A DNA stretch of 36,925 bases, taken from Azonexus sp. GTDB lineage: Bacteria > Pseudomonadota > Gammaproteobacteria > Burkholderiales > Rhodocyclaceae. Location: the NCBI GenBank assembly GCA_031260295.1, contig JAIRKE010000052.1, positions 1 through 36,925 on the forward strand, in the 5' to 3' direction. The translations under genes and the position numbers were made by a program. This document shows, piece after piece, positions 24,797 to 34,703 of this stretch (positions are counted from its first letter, which is position 1; every line of letters starts with the position of its first letter). Below the pieces are notes generated by a model. It did not search any database, had not been told where the DNA came from, and worked only from the letters and a program-made list of their open reading frames with translations.

Positions 24797-25366
24797 ATGG
24801 CGGGCTTGCCGACACTGCCGGTTGCGGCGCTGAACCACCTGCTGGCCAAGGAAAGTTGGGCGCGCGAGCGCCTGCGGCCTTTCGCCGGTACCGGGGTGCG
24901 CATCGAGGGTGGTCCGTTGGTCATGGGGCTACGCATCGACGAGCATGGTTTGCTGGTGCCGATGGAGGTCGACGCGCCGGTGGCGGTAACGCTGACCCTG
25001 CCAGCCGATACGCCAGTGCGCCTGCTGCTCGACCGCTCCAGCCTGTTCGCTGGCGTGCGCCTGAGCGGCGCCGCCGATGTCGCCGAGGCGCTGGCTTTCG
25101 TCTTCCGTAACTTGCGCTGGGATGTCGAGGAGGACTTGGCACGCTGGGTCGGCGACATCCCGGCCCGCCGCCTGGTTCGGCTCGGCAGCCGCTTTGCCGG
25201 GGAGGTCGGTGAAAGTGCGTACCGGCTGGCTGCCAACGTTGCCGAATACGCCAGCAACGAAAGCGGCTTGCTGGCCGGCAAGGACGACATCGCCGTCTTT
25301 GCCGCGGCGGTTGATGTCCTGCGCGACGACCTCGCCCGCCTCGAGAAGTGCCTCCAGCGCCTTTGA
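24797..25366 (+). CDS. ubiJ: Ubiquinone biosynthesis accessory factor, SCP2 domain
   Basis: This 189-residue protein has an SCP2-like lipid-binding domain in its first half (VAALNHLLAKESWARERLRPFAG, then beta-strands) and a helical C-terminal half ending DDLARLEKCLQRL. UbiJ, the partner of UbiK, organises the soluble Ubi enzyme complex and holds the hydrophobic ubiquinone intermediates. The position directly after ubiE supports the call, as the SCP2 fold alone is weakly conserved. ATG 24797 was preferred over the frame's earlier ATG at 24755, which lies inside ubiE. A bidirectional terminator follows 62 bases after the stop. Confidence 0.85.
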   Translation: MAGLPTLPVAALNHLLAKESWARERLRPFAGTGVRIEGGPLVMGLRIDEHGLLVPMEVDAPVAVTLTLPADTPVRLLLDRSSLFAGVRLSGAADVAEALAFVFRNLRWDVEEDLARWVGDIPARRLVRLGSRFAGEVGESAYRLAANVAEYASNESGLLAGKDDIAVFAAAVDVLRDDLARLEKCLQRL

Positions 25367-25427
25367 GGCGCGTCGTTCCAGGCTATCTTCTCGGTTTTGT
25401 GTCTTTGACAACCCGTGCAGCCATAGA

Positions 25428-25453
25428 AAAAGGGCAGCCGTAGCTGCCCTTTT
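25428..25453. terminator. Bidirectional intrinsic terminator between ubiJ and atpC
   Basis: AAAAGGGCAGC (25428-25438) and GCTGCCCTTTT (25443-25453) form a perfect 11-bp stem with a CGTA loop. The arm ends supply a T-run on both strands. It closes the plus-strand ubiquinone run and the minus-strand ATP synthase operon. Confidence 0.92.
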
Positions 25454-25473
25454 GGGGTTCCCGAGGGATGTGC

Positions 25474-25899
25474 TCAGTGCGTATGCTTGCGCAGGCGCTG
25501 AATGGCCTGCAGCTGGGCAATGGCTTGCGCCAGCTCGGCTTCCGCCGCGGCGTAGTCCATTTTGGCCTGCCGGTTGGCGAGAGCCTCCTCGGCACGCTTC
25601 TTGGCTTCCAGCGCCTTGGCTTCGTCCAGGTCACGGGCACGGATTGCCGTGTCGGCGAGCACCGTGATCATGTCCGGCTGGACTTCCAGCATGCCGCCGG
25701 AGACATAGACCAGCTCGAAATCACCTTGATCCGGTACCTTCAGACGGATAGTGCCGGGCTTGATGCGCGTGAGCAGGGGCGTGTGCTTGGGCAGAACGCC
25801 GAGTTCCCCGGCTTCGCCGGGAAACACCGCCATTTCCACCAGCCCGGAGAAGATAGACTCCTCGGCGCTGACGACATCACAATGAACAGTCATAACCAT
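25474..25899 (-). CDS. atpC: F1Fo ATP synthase subunit epsilon
   Basis: Subunit epsilon (141 residues) is part of the central stalk and restrains ATP hydrolysis. The N-terminal beta-sandwich (about 1-88) begins [41 protein letters not shown] two-helix C-terminal part (about 92-140) follows, rich in Ala/Glu/Lys. The first ATG was chosen because AGGAG lies 6 bases before it on the minus strand; a second in-frame ATG two codons later is possible. It is the last gene of the operon, 25 bases after atpD, and is followed by a strong terminator. Confidence 0.95.
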   Translation of the reverse strand: MVMTVHCDVVSAEESIFSGLVEMAVFPGEAGELGVLPKHTPLLTRIKPGTIRLKVPDQGDFELVYVSGGMLEVQPDMITVLADTAIRARDLDEAKALEAKKRAEEALANRQAKMDYAAAEAELAQAIAQLQAIQRLRKHTH

Positions 25900-25924
25900 C
25901 GCTGGCTCCTATGCTGAAGCCGCA

Positions 25925-27352
<1,428 letters not shown>

Positions 27353-27359
27353 CTACGCG

Positions 27360-28220
27360 TCACACCGCGGCAGCGCCGCCGACGATTTCCGAGAGTTCCT
27401 TGGTAATCGCGGCTTGACGGGCCTTGTTGTAAACCAGCTTGAGTTCGCCGATGACGCTCTTGGCGTTGTCGGAGGCGGACTTCATGGCGACCATCCGGGC
27501 CGATTGCTCGGAAGCCATGTTCTCGGCTACGGCCTGGTAGATCAGCGCCTCGACGTAACGCAGCAGCAGTTCGTCGATGACCGTCTTGGCATCGGGTTCG
27601 TAGACGTAGTCCCAGCGTGCCTTGCCGGAACCGACAGCGTCGTCCGACAAGGGCAGCAATTGCTCGAACACCGGTTCCTGCTTCATCGTGTTGATGAAGC
27701 GGGTGTAGCCGATATACAGCGCGTCGATCTCGCCGTTCATGTAGGCGTCGAGCTGGACCTTGACCGGCCCGATCAGCTTTTCCAGACGCGGCGTGTCGCC
27801 CAGCGAGGTGACCTGCGACACGACCTTGGCGCCGGCTCGTTGCATGAAGCCGAGGCCCTTGTTACCGATGCAGGTGGCCTGGAACTTCTTGTCCTGCGCC
27901 TCGAACTCTTTCACCTTGCCGATGGTGAGGCGCAGGATGTTCGAGTTCAGGCCACCGCATAGGCCCTTGTCCGACGTCACGAGGATCAGACCGACGGTCT
28001 TGACTTCGCGATTGATCAGGAACGGGTGCTTGTACTCGGTCAGGGCGTGCGACAGGTGCGCCGCGACGCGCCGGATCTTCTCGCCGTAGGGACGGGCGGC
28101 CCGCATCCGATCCTGCGCCTTGCGCATCTTGGATGCGGCCACCATCTCCATGGCCTTGGTGATCTTGCGCGTGTTTTCGACGCTCTTGATCTTGTTGCGA
28201 ATTTCCTTGCCGCTAGGCAT
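27360..28220 (-). CDS. atpG: F1Fo ATP synthase subunit gamma
   Basis: Subunit gamma (286 residues) is the rotating central shaft of F1. The N-terminal helix [32 protein letters not shown] and the C-terminal helix [41 protein letters not shown] form the coiled coil expected for this subunit. A Rossmann-like middle includes [24 protein letters not shown] precedes the ATG. It sits between atpA (14 bases upstream) and atpD, in the standard order. Nothing unusual was seen. Confidence 0.97.
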   Translation of the reverse strand: MPSGKEIRNKIKSVENTRKITKAMEMVAASKMRKAQDRMRAARPYGEKIRRVAAHLSHALTEYKHPFLINREVKTVGLILVTSDKGLCGGLNSNILRLTIGKVKEFEAQDKKFQATCIGNKGLGFMQRAGAKVVSQVTSLGDTPRLEKLIGPVKVQLDAYMNGEIDALYIGYTRFINTMKQEPVFEQLLPLSDDAVGSGKARWDYVYEPDAKTVIDELLLRYVEALIYQAVAENMASEQSARMVAMKSASDNAKSVIGELKLVYNKARQAAITKELSEIVGGAAAV

Positions 28221-28234
28221 GGCGTTCTCCTAGA

Positions 28235-29773
28235 TCAGGCCCAGCTGCTCTTGAAAGCCTGGATGCCGGCAGCCAGTGCCTTCTCGCTATCGGCGCTCAG
28301 GTCGGCGGTCGACTCCATGGTGTTCATGACGTCGGCGCAGTTGGCCTTGAGGTAGCTGATCATGGCCTTTTCGCATTCCAGAGCGCGCTTGACCTCGACG
28401 TCGTCGAAGTAGCCCTTGTCGGCCGCGTACAGCGTGACGGCCATTTCGGAAATGCTCATCGGAGCGTATTGCGGCTGCTTCATCAACTCGGTCACCAGGC
28501 GGCCGCGCTCGAGCTGCTTGCGGGTCGCTTCGTCGAGGTCGGAAGCAAACTGCGCGAAGGCAGCCAGTTCGCGGTACTGGGCCAGGGCCAGACGGACGCC
28601 GCCGCCGAGCTTCTTGATCAGCTTGGTCTGGGCGGCGCCACCGACGCGGGACACGGAGATACCGGCGTTGATGGCCGGACGGATACCGGCGTTGAACAAG
28701 TCGGTTTCCAGGAAGATCTGGCCGTCGGTAATGGAGATGACGTTGGTCGGCACGAAGGCGGACACGTCGCCGGCCTGGGTTTCGATCACCGGCAGCGCGG
28801 TCAGCGAACCGGTCTTGCCCTTGATTTCGCCATTGGTGAAGCGCTCGACCCATTCCTCGGAAACGCGAGCGGCACGCTCGAGCAGACGGGAGTGGAGATA
28901 GAACACGTCGCCCGGGTAGGCTTCACGGCCTGGCGGACGGCGCAGCAGCAGGGAAACCTGACGGTAGCCCCAGGCTTGCTTGGTCAAGTCGTCGTAAATG
29001 ATCAGAGCGTCCTGACCACGGTCGCGGAAATACTCGCCCATGGTGCACCCGGCATACGGCGCGATGTATTGCAGCGCGGCGGACTCGGAGGCGGAAGCGG
29101 CGACGACGATGGTGTATTCCATGGCGCCGTGCTCTTCGAGCTTGCGCACGACGTTGGCGATGGTGGAAGCCTTTTGGCCGACAGCGACATAGACGCAGAA
29201 GAGGTTCTTGCCCTTCTGGTTGATGATGGTGTCGGTAGCGACGGCGGTCTTGCCGGTCTGGCGGTCACCAATGATCAGCTCGCGCTGGCCGCGGCCGACG
29301 GGAACCATGGAGTCCACGCACTTCAGACCGGTCTGCACCGGCTGCGACACGGACTTACGCCAAATCACGCCCGGCGCGACCTTTTCGATCTTGTCGGTTA
29401 GCTTGGCGTTGATTGGACCCTTGCCGTCGATCGGCTGGCCAAGGGAGTTGACCACGCGGCCGAGCAGTTCAGGGCCGACGGGAACTTCCAGAATGCGGCC
29501 GGTGGTCTTGACCACGTCGCCTTCGGAGATATGTTCGTATTCACCAAGAACCACGGCACCGACGGAGTCGCGCTCAAGGTTGAGCGCCATGCCGAAGGTG
29601 TTGCCGGGGAATTCGAGCATTTCGCCCTGCACAACGTCCTGTAGACCGTGCACACGGCAGATACCGTCGGTGACGGAAACCACGGTGCCCTGCGTGCGCA
29701 CTTCCGATGCGCCTTGCAGGTTCTGGATCTTGCTCTTGATCAGTTCAGAAATTTCGGAAGGATTCAACTGCAT
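28235..29773 (-). CDS. atpA: F1Fo ATP synthase subunit alpha
   Basis: This is the non-catalytic nucleotide-binding F1 subunit (512 residues). The N-terminal [19 protein letters not shown] is the helix that binds delta. The P-loop is [20 protein letters not shown] (starting about residue 169). The arginine-finger region [34 protein letters not shown] is conserved. AGGAGAATTTC precedes the ATG. The length equals that of typical bacterial alpha subunits. It sits 9 bases after atpH and 14 before atpG. Confidence 0.98.
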   Translation of the reverse strand: MQLNPSEISELIKSKIQNLQGASEVRTQGTVVSVTDGICRVHGLQDVVQGEMLEFPGNTFGMALNLERDSVGAVVLGEYEHISEGDVVKTTGRILEVPVGPELLGRVVNSLGQPIDGKGPINAKLTDKIEKVAPGVIWRKSVSQPVQTGLKCVDSMVPVGRGQRELIIGDRQTGKTAVATDTIINQKGKNLFCVYVAVGQKASTIANVVRKLEEHGAMEYTIVVAASASESAALQYIAPYAGCTMGEYFRDRGQDALIIYDDLTKQAWGYRQVSLLLRRPPGREAYPGDVFYLHSRLLERAARVSEEWVERFTNGEIKGKTGSLTALPVIETQAGDVSAFVPTNVISITDGQIFLETDLFNAGIRPAINAGISVSRVGGAAQTKLIKKLGGGVRLALAQYRELAAFAQFASDLDEATRKQLERGRLVTELMKQPQYAPMSISEMAVTLYAADKGYFDDVEVKRALECEKAMISYLKANCADVMNTMESTADLSADSEKALAAGIQAFKSSWA

Positions 29774-29782
29774 GAAATTCTC

Positions 29783-30316
29783 CTAGTTGTTCAGTGCCAC
29801 GGCCATCGCGTCGAGTTTGCCGCGCACTGAAGCATCCAGCACCTGGTCACCGACAGCGACCTTCACGCCGCCGATCAGGCTCGGGTCGATTTCGACGCGG
29901 GCGCTGAGACGGCCACCAAAGCGGGGCTCCAACTGTTGCAACAGGGAAGCCACCTGGCTGTCGTCGATGGGAAATGCCGAATACACCACCGCCTCCTTGA
30001 CCCCTTCTTCCTGGCTCCTGGCCAGATCGAAAAGCCGGGAAATCTCCGGCAGGAGTACGAGACGCCGGTTTTCTGCGAGGGTACGAATGAAGTTGCCGAG
30101 GATCGCGTCCTTATCTTGCGACAAGGAGATGAACAGATCGGCGACTTGCTCAACGGAGAGCTGGGGATTGTCCATGACCGCGGCCATGTCCCCGTCCTGG
30201 GCGATCAGGGCCAAACGCTGGAGGCGCTCGGACCAGACAGCCTGGGCCCCGGCTTGCTGCGCGATGAGGTACACGGCCTCAGCATAGGGGCGGGCGATGG
30301 TGACAGATTCAGCCAT
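29783..30316 (-). CDS. atpH: F1Fo ATP synthase subunit delta
   Basis: Subunit delta (177 residues) links F1 to the peripheral stalk. The N-terminal helical bundle begins VTIARPYAEAVYLIAQQAG. The C-terminal part has the conserved VYSAFPIDDSQVASLLQQLEPRFGGRLSARVEIDPSLIGGVKVAVGDQVLDASVRGKLDAM, with the family motif IGGxxVxVGDxxxDxSxxxxL. It begins 5 bases after atpF. No pronounced Shine-Dalgarno is visible, so it may depend on coupling with atpF. Confidence 0.96.
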   Translation of the reverse strand: MAESVTIARPYAEAVYLIAQQAGAQAVWSERLQRLALIAQDGDMAAVMDNPQLSVEQVADLFISLSQDKDAILGNFIRTLAENRRLVLLPEISRLFDLARSQEEGVKEAVVYSAFPIDDSQVASLLQQLEPRFGGRLSARVEIDPSLIGGVKVAVGDQVLDASVRGKLDAMAVALNN

Positions 30317-30321
30317 AAACT

Positions 30322-30792
30322 TTACAGATCCTGTTTGATCGTGGCCAGAATATCGGCATGAGCCTGGGCGTTGATCTCGCGGCGCAGAATCTTCTCGGCA
30401 CCGGTAACAACCAGCGCGGAGATTTGCTCGCGCAGTTGTTCCTTGGCCCGGACAGCTTCCTGGTCGATTTCAGCCTTGGCGCCGGCGACGATGCGATTGG
30501 CTTCGGCCTTGGCCGCCACCTTCGCTTCCTCGATGACCTGAGCGGCGCGCTTTTCGGCGTTGGCGATCAGTTCGGCAGCCTTTTCCTTGCCTTCGCGGAG
30601 AGACTCCGTGGAGCGCTTGGTGGCCAGTTCGAGATCATGCTTGCCGCGTTCGGCGGCAGCCAGTCCATCCGCGATCTTCTTCGCACGCTCGTCGAGCGCC
30701 TTCACAATGGGGGGCCAGATGAATTGCATCGTGACCCACGCCAAAATGAAGAACACAACGAGCTGTGCAAACAACGTTGCGTTCAGATTCAC
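30322..30792 (-). CDS. atpF: F1Fo ATP synthase subunit b
   Basis: Subunit b (156 residues) forms the peripheral stalk as a dimer. One N-terminal membrane helix (about 5-25, [25 protein letters not shown]) is followed by a long charged coiled coil to the C-terminus. The start codon is GTG (30790-30792 on the minus strand), supported by an AGAGGA about 9 bases upstream. Only one b gene is present, so this is the homodimeric form, not b/b-prime. It follows atpE by 39 bases. Confidence 0.96.
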   Translation of the reverse strand: MNLNATLFAQLVVFFILAWVTMQFIWPPIVKALDERAKKIADGLAAAERGKHDLELATKRSTESLREGKEKAAELIANAEKRAAQVIEEAKVAAKAEANRIVAGAKAEIDQEAVRAKEQLREQISALVVTGAEKILRREINAQAHADILATIKQDL

Positions 30793-30831
30793 GGTATCAG
30801 TCCTCTAAAAAGTGGAATCGGTGAGGACCGA

Positions 30832-31092
<261 letters not shown>

Positions 31093-31132
31093 CTAAGTGA
31101 AAGGTAAATAAAACTACAAAGTTACAACGAAA

Positions 31133-31999
31133 TCAGTGAGCTTCGTGTGCCTGACCGATATAGACCAGGGTCAGCATCATGAAGATGAAGGCCTGCAGCG
31201 TAACGATCAGGATGTGGAAGATGGCCCACGCCGAACCGGCGAGAACATGGCCGATGAACAGCGACACGCCGGTGGCGCTAACGGTCCAGGCGGCGCCCAT
31301 CAGCGCGATCAGCATGAAGATCAGTTCGCCGGCGTACATGTTGCCGAACAGTCGCATGCCGTGGGAGATGGTCTTGGCCAGGAATTCGATGATCTGCATC
31401 GCGAAGTTGACCGGATAGAGCAACGGATGGCTGCCGAACGGGGCGGTGAACAATTCGTGCACCCAGCCGCCGAAACCCTTGATCTTGACGTTGTAATACA
31501 GGCAGATGAGCAGTACGCCTATCGACAAACCCAGCGTGCCGTTGAGGTCGGCGGTCGGAACCACGCGCAGGTAGGCGTGCGGGTTGCCGGTGACGGTCTG
31601 CCACAGCAGCGGCAGCAGATCGACCGGCAGGAAGTCCATCGAGTTCATCAGGAAGACCCAGACGAACACGGTCAGCGCCAGCGGGCCAACGAATCTACGC
31701 GACTCGGCGCTATGGACGATGCCTTTGGCTTGGTCGTTGGCCATCTCGAGCACGATTTCGACCGCGGCCTGCAAGCGACCCGGAACGCCGGAGGTGACAC
31801 TCCTGGCGACGCGCCACATGACGAACAGACCGAGCACGCCCATCAGCACGGAAAAGATCATCGTGTCGATGTTGAGAATGCTGAAGTCGATGATGTCCTT
31901 CTGCGCATGGCCGCTGGTGTTCCATTGCGTCAGGTGGTGAACGATGTATTCGCCGGCGGTCGGCGCGTTTGCTGCTGTTTCGTGGCCTGCGGTAGACAT
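31133..31999 (-). CDS. atpB: F1Fo ATP synthase subunit a
   Basis: This integral membrane subunit (288 residues) contains the proton half-channels. About five to six hydrophobic helices are seen. The essential arginine lies in the conserved ISHGMRLFGNMYAGELIFMLIAL segment at about residue 216-220. The C-terminal FHILIVTLQAFIFMMLTLVYIGQAHEAH closes the channel. The N-terminus (MSTAGHETAANAPTAGEYIVHHLTQWN) is the periplasmic extension seen in many betaproteobacteria. It starts 2 bases after the atpI stop. GGAAG about 11 bases upstream is the only possible ribosome site, so coupling to atpI is likely. Confidence 0.97.
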   Translation of the reverse strand: MSTAGHETAANAPTAGEYIVHHLTQWNTSGHAQKDIIDFSILNIDTMIFSVLMGVLGLFVMWRVARSVTSGVPGRLQAAVEIVLEMANDQAKGIVHSAESRRFVGPLALTVFVWVFLMNSMDFLPVDLLPLLWQTVTGNPHAYLRVVPTADLNGTLGLSIGVLLICLYYNVKIKGFGGWVHELFTAPFGSHPLLYPVNFAMQIIEFLAKTISHGMRLFGNMYAGELIFMLIALMGAAWTVSATGVSLFIGHVLAGSAWAIFHILIVTLQAFIFMMLTLVYIGQAHEAH

Positions 32000-32001
32000 A
32001 A

Positions 32002-32343
32002 TCAGGGTTTCTTCCAGAACGCTATAAAACCTGCATGCAAAACAATCGCAAAGCCGATCAGCAAGCTGGGCCAGTGCATCTCGGGATACCCCTTGATGGC
32101 GATTGCCAGTAATCCAATCGTGGCGCCGATCTTCAGGAACTCGCCGATGAAGAAATTCGCCGCGTACGAAGCGCCGGGGCGATTAGCCATCATCGTCAGT
32201 CGAATGGCGAAGAAAAGATTGGGCAGTATGCCGGCCAATGCCGCCAACCCCACCGAAACAACCCCCCGCGTTCCAACAATCGTGCCAGCCCCGATTGCTG
32301 TTATCACAGCTGCACCCAATTGGAGATGAATCGCCTTGAACAT
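32002..32343 (-). CDS. atpI: ATP synthase subunit I
   Basis: This small membrane protein (113 residues) has four hydrophobic segments: about 8-26, 30-46, 66-83 and 88-108. Members of the AtpI family lead many atp operons and help assemble the c ring or the whole complex, but are not essential parts of the enzyme. The start was set to ATG 32343 (MFKAIHLQLGAAVITAIG) because AAGG lies 5 bases before it and it lies downstream of a strong promoter. The frame is open 17 residues further but that would start next to the -10 element. First gene of the operon. Confidence 0.88.
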   Translation of the reverse strand: MFKAIHLQLGAAVITAIGAGTIVGTRGVVSVGLAALAGILPNLFFAIRLTMMANRPGASYAANFFIGEFLKIGATIGLLAIAIKGYPEMHWPSLLIGFAIVLHAGFIAFWKKP

Positions 32344-32385
32344 GGTGCCTTGCAATCGTTGACTGGACGTGCCACAAAGACCTAA

Positions 32386-32415
32386 ATCATACAAGACTGT
32401 ATGTTTTTACGTCAA
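32386..32415 (-). promoter_or_regulatory. Sigma-70 promoter of the ATP synthase operon, with a dyad over the spacer and -10
   Basis: On the minus strand, TTGACG (32410-32415) and TATGAT (32386-32391) are spaced by 18 bases. The predicted start lies near 32379, about 36 bases before atpI. A 6-bp inverted repeat, CATACA (32388-32393) and TGTATG (32398-32403), covers the spacer and part of the -10. It could be an operator, but no regulator is known from the sequence. Confidence 0.75.
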
Positions 32416-32426
32416 TGAAAAGTAGG

Positions 32427-32449
32427 GAGTTTTCCCCTTGGGGAAACTC
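32427..32449 (-). terminator. Probable terminator downstream of parB
   Basis: GAGTTTTCCCC (32427-32437) and GGGGAAACTC (32440-32449) pair with one bulged T around a TT loop. On the minus strand, the hairpin follows the parB stop by 18 bases and is followed by a weak T tract (CTACTTTTC). It separates the mnmG-rsmG-parAB unit from the atp promoter. The imperfect U-tract lowers certainty. Confidence 0.6.
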
Positions 32450-32467
32450 TGAACAACCCCTTGCGAC

Positions 32468-33319
32468 TTAACGCAACCTGCCAAGGATACCTTCGAGCTG
32501 TTCGAGGTCGCCGAATTCGATGGTGATCTTGCCGGCTCCCTTCTTGTTGCTGCGGATGGCCACGGTGGCGCCGACGACGTCGGAGAGTTCCTCCTGTAGG
32601 CGCAGCAGATCGCGGTCCTGCGGCTGGGCGGTGGGTGTTTTTGGCGGATTGAGGATGTGCTGGACCAGGCGTTCGGCTTCGCGTACCGACAGTCCTTTTT
32701 GCACGATGCGCCGGGCCACGGCGACCTGTTGCGCGCCGGGCAGCGGCAGCAGGGCGCGGGCGTGGCCCATGTCGAGTTTGCCGGCCAGCAGCAACTCCTG
32801 CACCGGCGTACTCAATTGCAGCAGGCGCAGCAGGTTGGAGGCGGCCGGGCGTGAGCGGCCGACGGCGTCGGCCGCCTGCTGGTGGGTCAGGCCGAATTCG
32901 TCGACCAGGCGCTGCAGCCCCTGGGCTTCTTCGAGCGGATTGAGATTCTCGCGCTGGATGTTCTCGATCAGCGCCATGGCCAGCGCCTGTTCGTCGGGGA
33001 TGCAGCGCACCAGGACCGGCACTTCGGCCAGACCGGCAAGCTGGGCGGCCCGCCAGCGGCGCTCGCCGGCGACAATTTCGTAGCGCTCGGCGCCCGGCGT
33101 GTTGTCGATGGCGCGCACCAGGATCGGCTGCATGATGCCCTGGGCCTGGATCGAGGTTGCCAGTTCGGCCAGAGAGGCCTGGTCCATCTGGGTGCGCGGC
33201 TGATACTTGCCGGGACGCAGGCGCTCGACCGGCAGGTTGCGCTGTTCGTCGCCTTGCGGCTTGTCGCTGCCGGCGAGCAGCGCGTCGAGGCCGCGGCCGA
33301 GTCCTTTCATCTTGATCAT
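32468..33319 (-). CDS. parB: Chromosome-partitioning protein ParB
   Basis: This CTP-dependent DNA clamp (283 residues) loads at parS sites and helps segregate the origin region with ParA. The N-terminal KGLGRGLDALLAG binds ParA. The CTP-binding core includes PRTQMDQASLAELATSI and the GERRWRAAQLAGL motif (about 88-100). The box ENIQRENLNPLEEAQGLQRLVDEF is followed by the helix-turn-helix LTHQQAADAVGRSRPAASNLLRLLQL (about 149-174). A dimerisation tail ends the protein. Its ATG overlaps the parA stop by 4 bases; a second in-frame ATG three codons later is possible. A degenerate parS-like site lies elsewhere in the window (4021-4036). Confidence 0.96.
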   Translation of the reverse strand: MIKMKGLGRGLDALLAGSDKPQGDEQRNLPVERLRPGKYQPRTQMDQASLAELATSIQAQGIMQPILVRAIDNTPGAERYEIVAGERRWRAAQLAGLAEVPVLVRCIPDEQALAMALIENIQRENLNPLEEAQGLQRLVDEFGLTHQQAADAVGRSRPAASNLLRLLQLSTPVQELLLAGKLDMGHARALLPLPGAQQVAVARRIVQKGLSVREAERLVQHILNPPKTPTAQPQDRDLLRLQEELSDVVGATVAIRSNKKGAGKITIEFGDLEQLEGILGRLR

Positions 33320-34077
33320 GAGGCGACCCTTTCGAGAATTTCCTTGGCCAGGGCGCTGTAGGCTTGCGCGCCCTTGGAGCTTTTGTCAAAGGCGATGACC
33401 GGCTTGCCGTACGACGGCGCTTCGGCCAGCCGCACGTTGCGCGGCACGATGGTCTGGTAGACCTTGTTGCCGAAATGGCTTTCCAGTTCGTTCGAGACCT
33501 GCTGCGTCAGTGTGCTCTGACTGTTGTACATGGTGCGCAGCAAGCCCTCGATCTCGAGCCGCGAATTGAGGTGGGCGCGCACTTTGCGCAGCGTCTCGAC
33601 CAAGTCGGACAAGCCTTCGAGCGCGTAGTACTCGCACTGCATCGGAATCAGTACCGAATCGGCGGCGACCAGGCCGTTGACGGTCAGCATGTTGAGCGCC
33701 GGCGGGCAGTCGATGAGCACGAAATCGTAACGCTCACGGTTGTTCTGCAGGGCGTTCTTGAGGCGGTATTCGCGCTGTTCGAGTTCGATCAGTTCGACTT
33801 CGGCGCCGGCCAGTTCGCGGTTGGCGGGCAGGATGTCGAAAGCAAAATCGGTCGGCAGGCAGACCTCGTCCAGCGAAGCGGCGCCGATCAGCAACTGGTA
33901 GACGGTGGGCAGCGCTTCCTTCTTGGTGATGCCCGAGCCGGTGGTGGCGTTACCCTGCGGGTCCATATCGATGAGCAGCACGCGCTGGCCTTCGACGGCC
34001 AGCGAGGCGGCCAGGTTGACGGCGGTGGTTGTCTTGCCGACGCCGCCTTTCTGATTGGTGATGGCGAGTACTTTCAT
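33316..34077 (-). CDS. parA: Chromosome-partitioning ATPase ParA
   Basis: This Walker-type ATPase (253 residues) binds DNA non-specifically in its ATP dimer form and pulls ParB-parS complexes. The deviant Walker A motif K10-GGVGK15-T is at the very N-terminus ([21 protein letters not shown]). [14 protein letters not shown] (about 35-48) and the Walker [16 protein letters not shown] (about 120-135) follow. No N-terminal helix-turn-helix is present, so this is the chromosomal Soj/ParA type rather than a P1-plasmid type. It overlaps rsmG and parB by ATGA on each side. Confidence 0.96.
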   Translation of the reverse strand: MKVLAITNQKGGVGKTTTAVNLAASLAVEGQRVLLIDMDPQGNATTGSGITKKEALPTVYQLLIGAASLDEVCLPTDFAFDILPANRELAGAEVELIELEQREYRLKNALQNNRERYDFVLIDCPPALNMLTVNGLVAADSVLIPMQCEYYALEGLSDLVETLRKVRAHLNSRLEIEGLLRTMYNSQSTLTQQVSNELESHFGNKVYQTIVPRNVRLAEAPSYGKPVIAFDKSSKGAQAYSALAKEILERVAS

Positions 34078-34703
34078 GAGCCCGCTTTCAAGATGATCAA
34101 ATGGCGTTCGGCGTCCAGCCCCGGCACCTGCAGCGGTAGCACCGCCTCGACGGCGATGTCGGCTGGCAGGGCGGCGATTTCGGCATCCGGGCGGATGCCC
34201 TTCATGGCCAGCCAGCGACCGCCCGGGGCGAGCAAATGGCGGGTCAGCTCGATGAAAAGCTTGAGTTCGGCAAAAGCGCGCGAACTGATCTGCGCGTACT
34301 GGCCGCGCAGGTCCTCGACCCGGGCATGGTGGACGGTGACATTCTTCAGCCCGAGTTCAATGGCGACCTGTTGCAGGAAACTGGCTTTCTTCTGCACCGT
34401 GTCGACCATGCTCACCACCAGTTCCGGCCGGGCGATGGCCAGCGGGATACCGGGCAGGCCGCCGCCGCTGCCGACGTCGAGTAGCGGTCCGGCGCCGATC
34501 TGCGGCAGGATGGCCAGCGAATCGAGCAGATGGTGTGCGATGGCCTGTTCCGGATCGCGCAGGGCGGTCAAGTTGTAGGTCTTGTTCCACTTCAGCAGCA
34601 GGTTACGGAAGGCGAGCAACTGTTGCTGCGCTGCTGCGGGCAGGTCGAGGCCGAGGGCGGACAGGCCGGCGGACAGGCCGCTGTTATCGATATTCGCGCT
34701 CAT
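34074..34703 (-). CDS. rsmG: 16S rRNA (guanine-N7)-methyltransferase
   Basis: This enzyme (209 residues, formerly GidB) methylates N7 of G527 in 16S rRNA with SAM; its loss gives low-level streptomycin resistance in several bacteria. Motifs seen are [26 protein letters not shown] (about 39-64), the SAM loop [18 protein letters not shown] (about 73-90), and the [28 protein letters not shown] region. It overlaps mnmG (ATGA) and parA (ATGA), so translation of the chain is probably coupled. Confidence 0.96.
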   Translation of the reverse strand: MSANIDNSGLSAGLSALGLDLPAAAQQQLLAFRNLLLKWNKTYNLTALRDPEQAIAHHLLDSLAILPQIGAGPLLDVGSGGGLPGIPLAIARPELVVSMVDTVQKKASFLQQVAIELGLKNVTVHHARVEDLRGQYAQISSRAFAELKLFIELTRHLLAPGGRWLAMKGIRPDAEIAALPADIAVEAVLPLQVPGLDAERHLIILKAGS

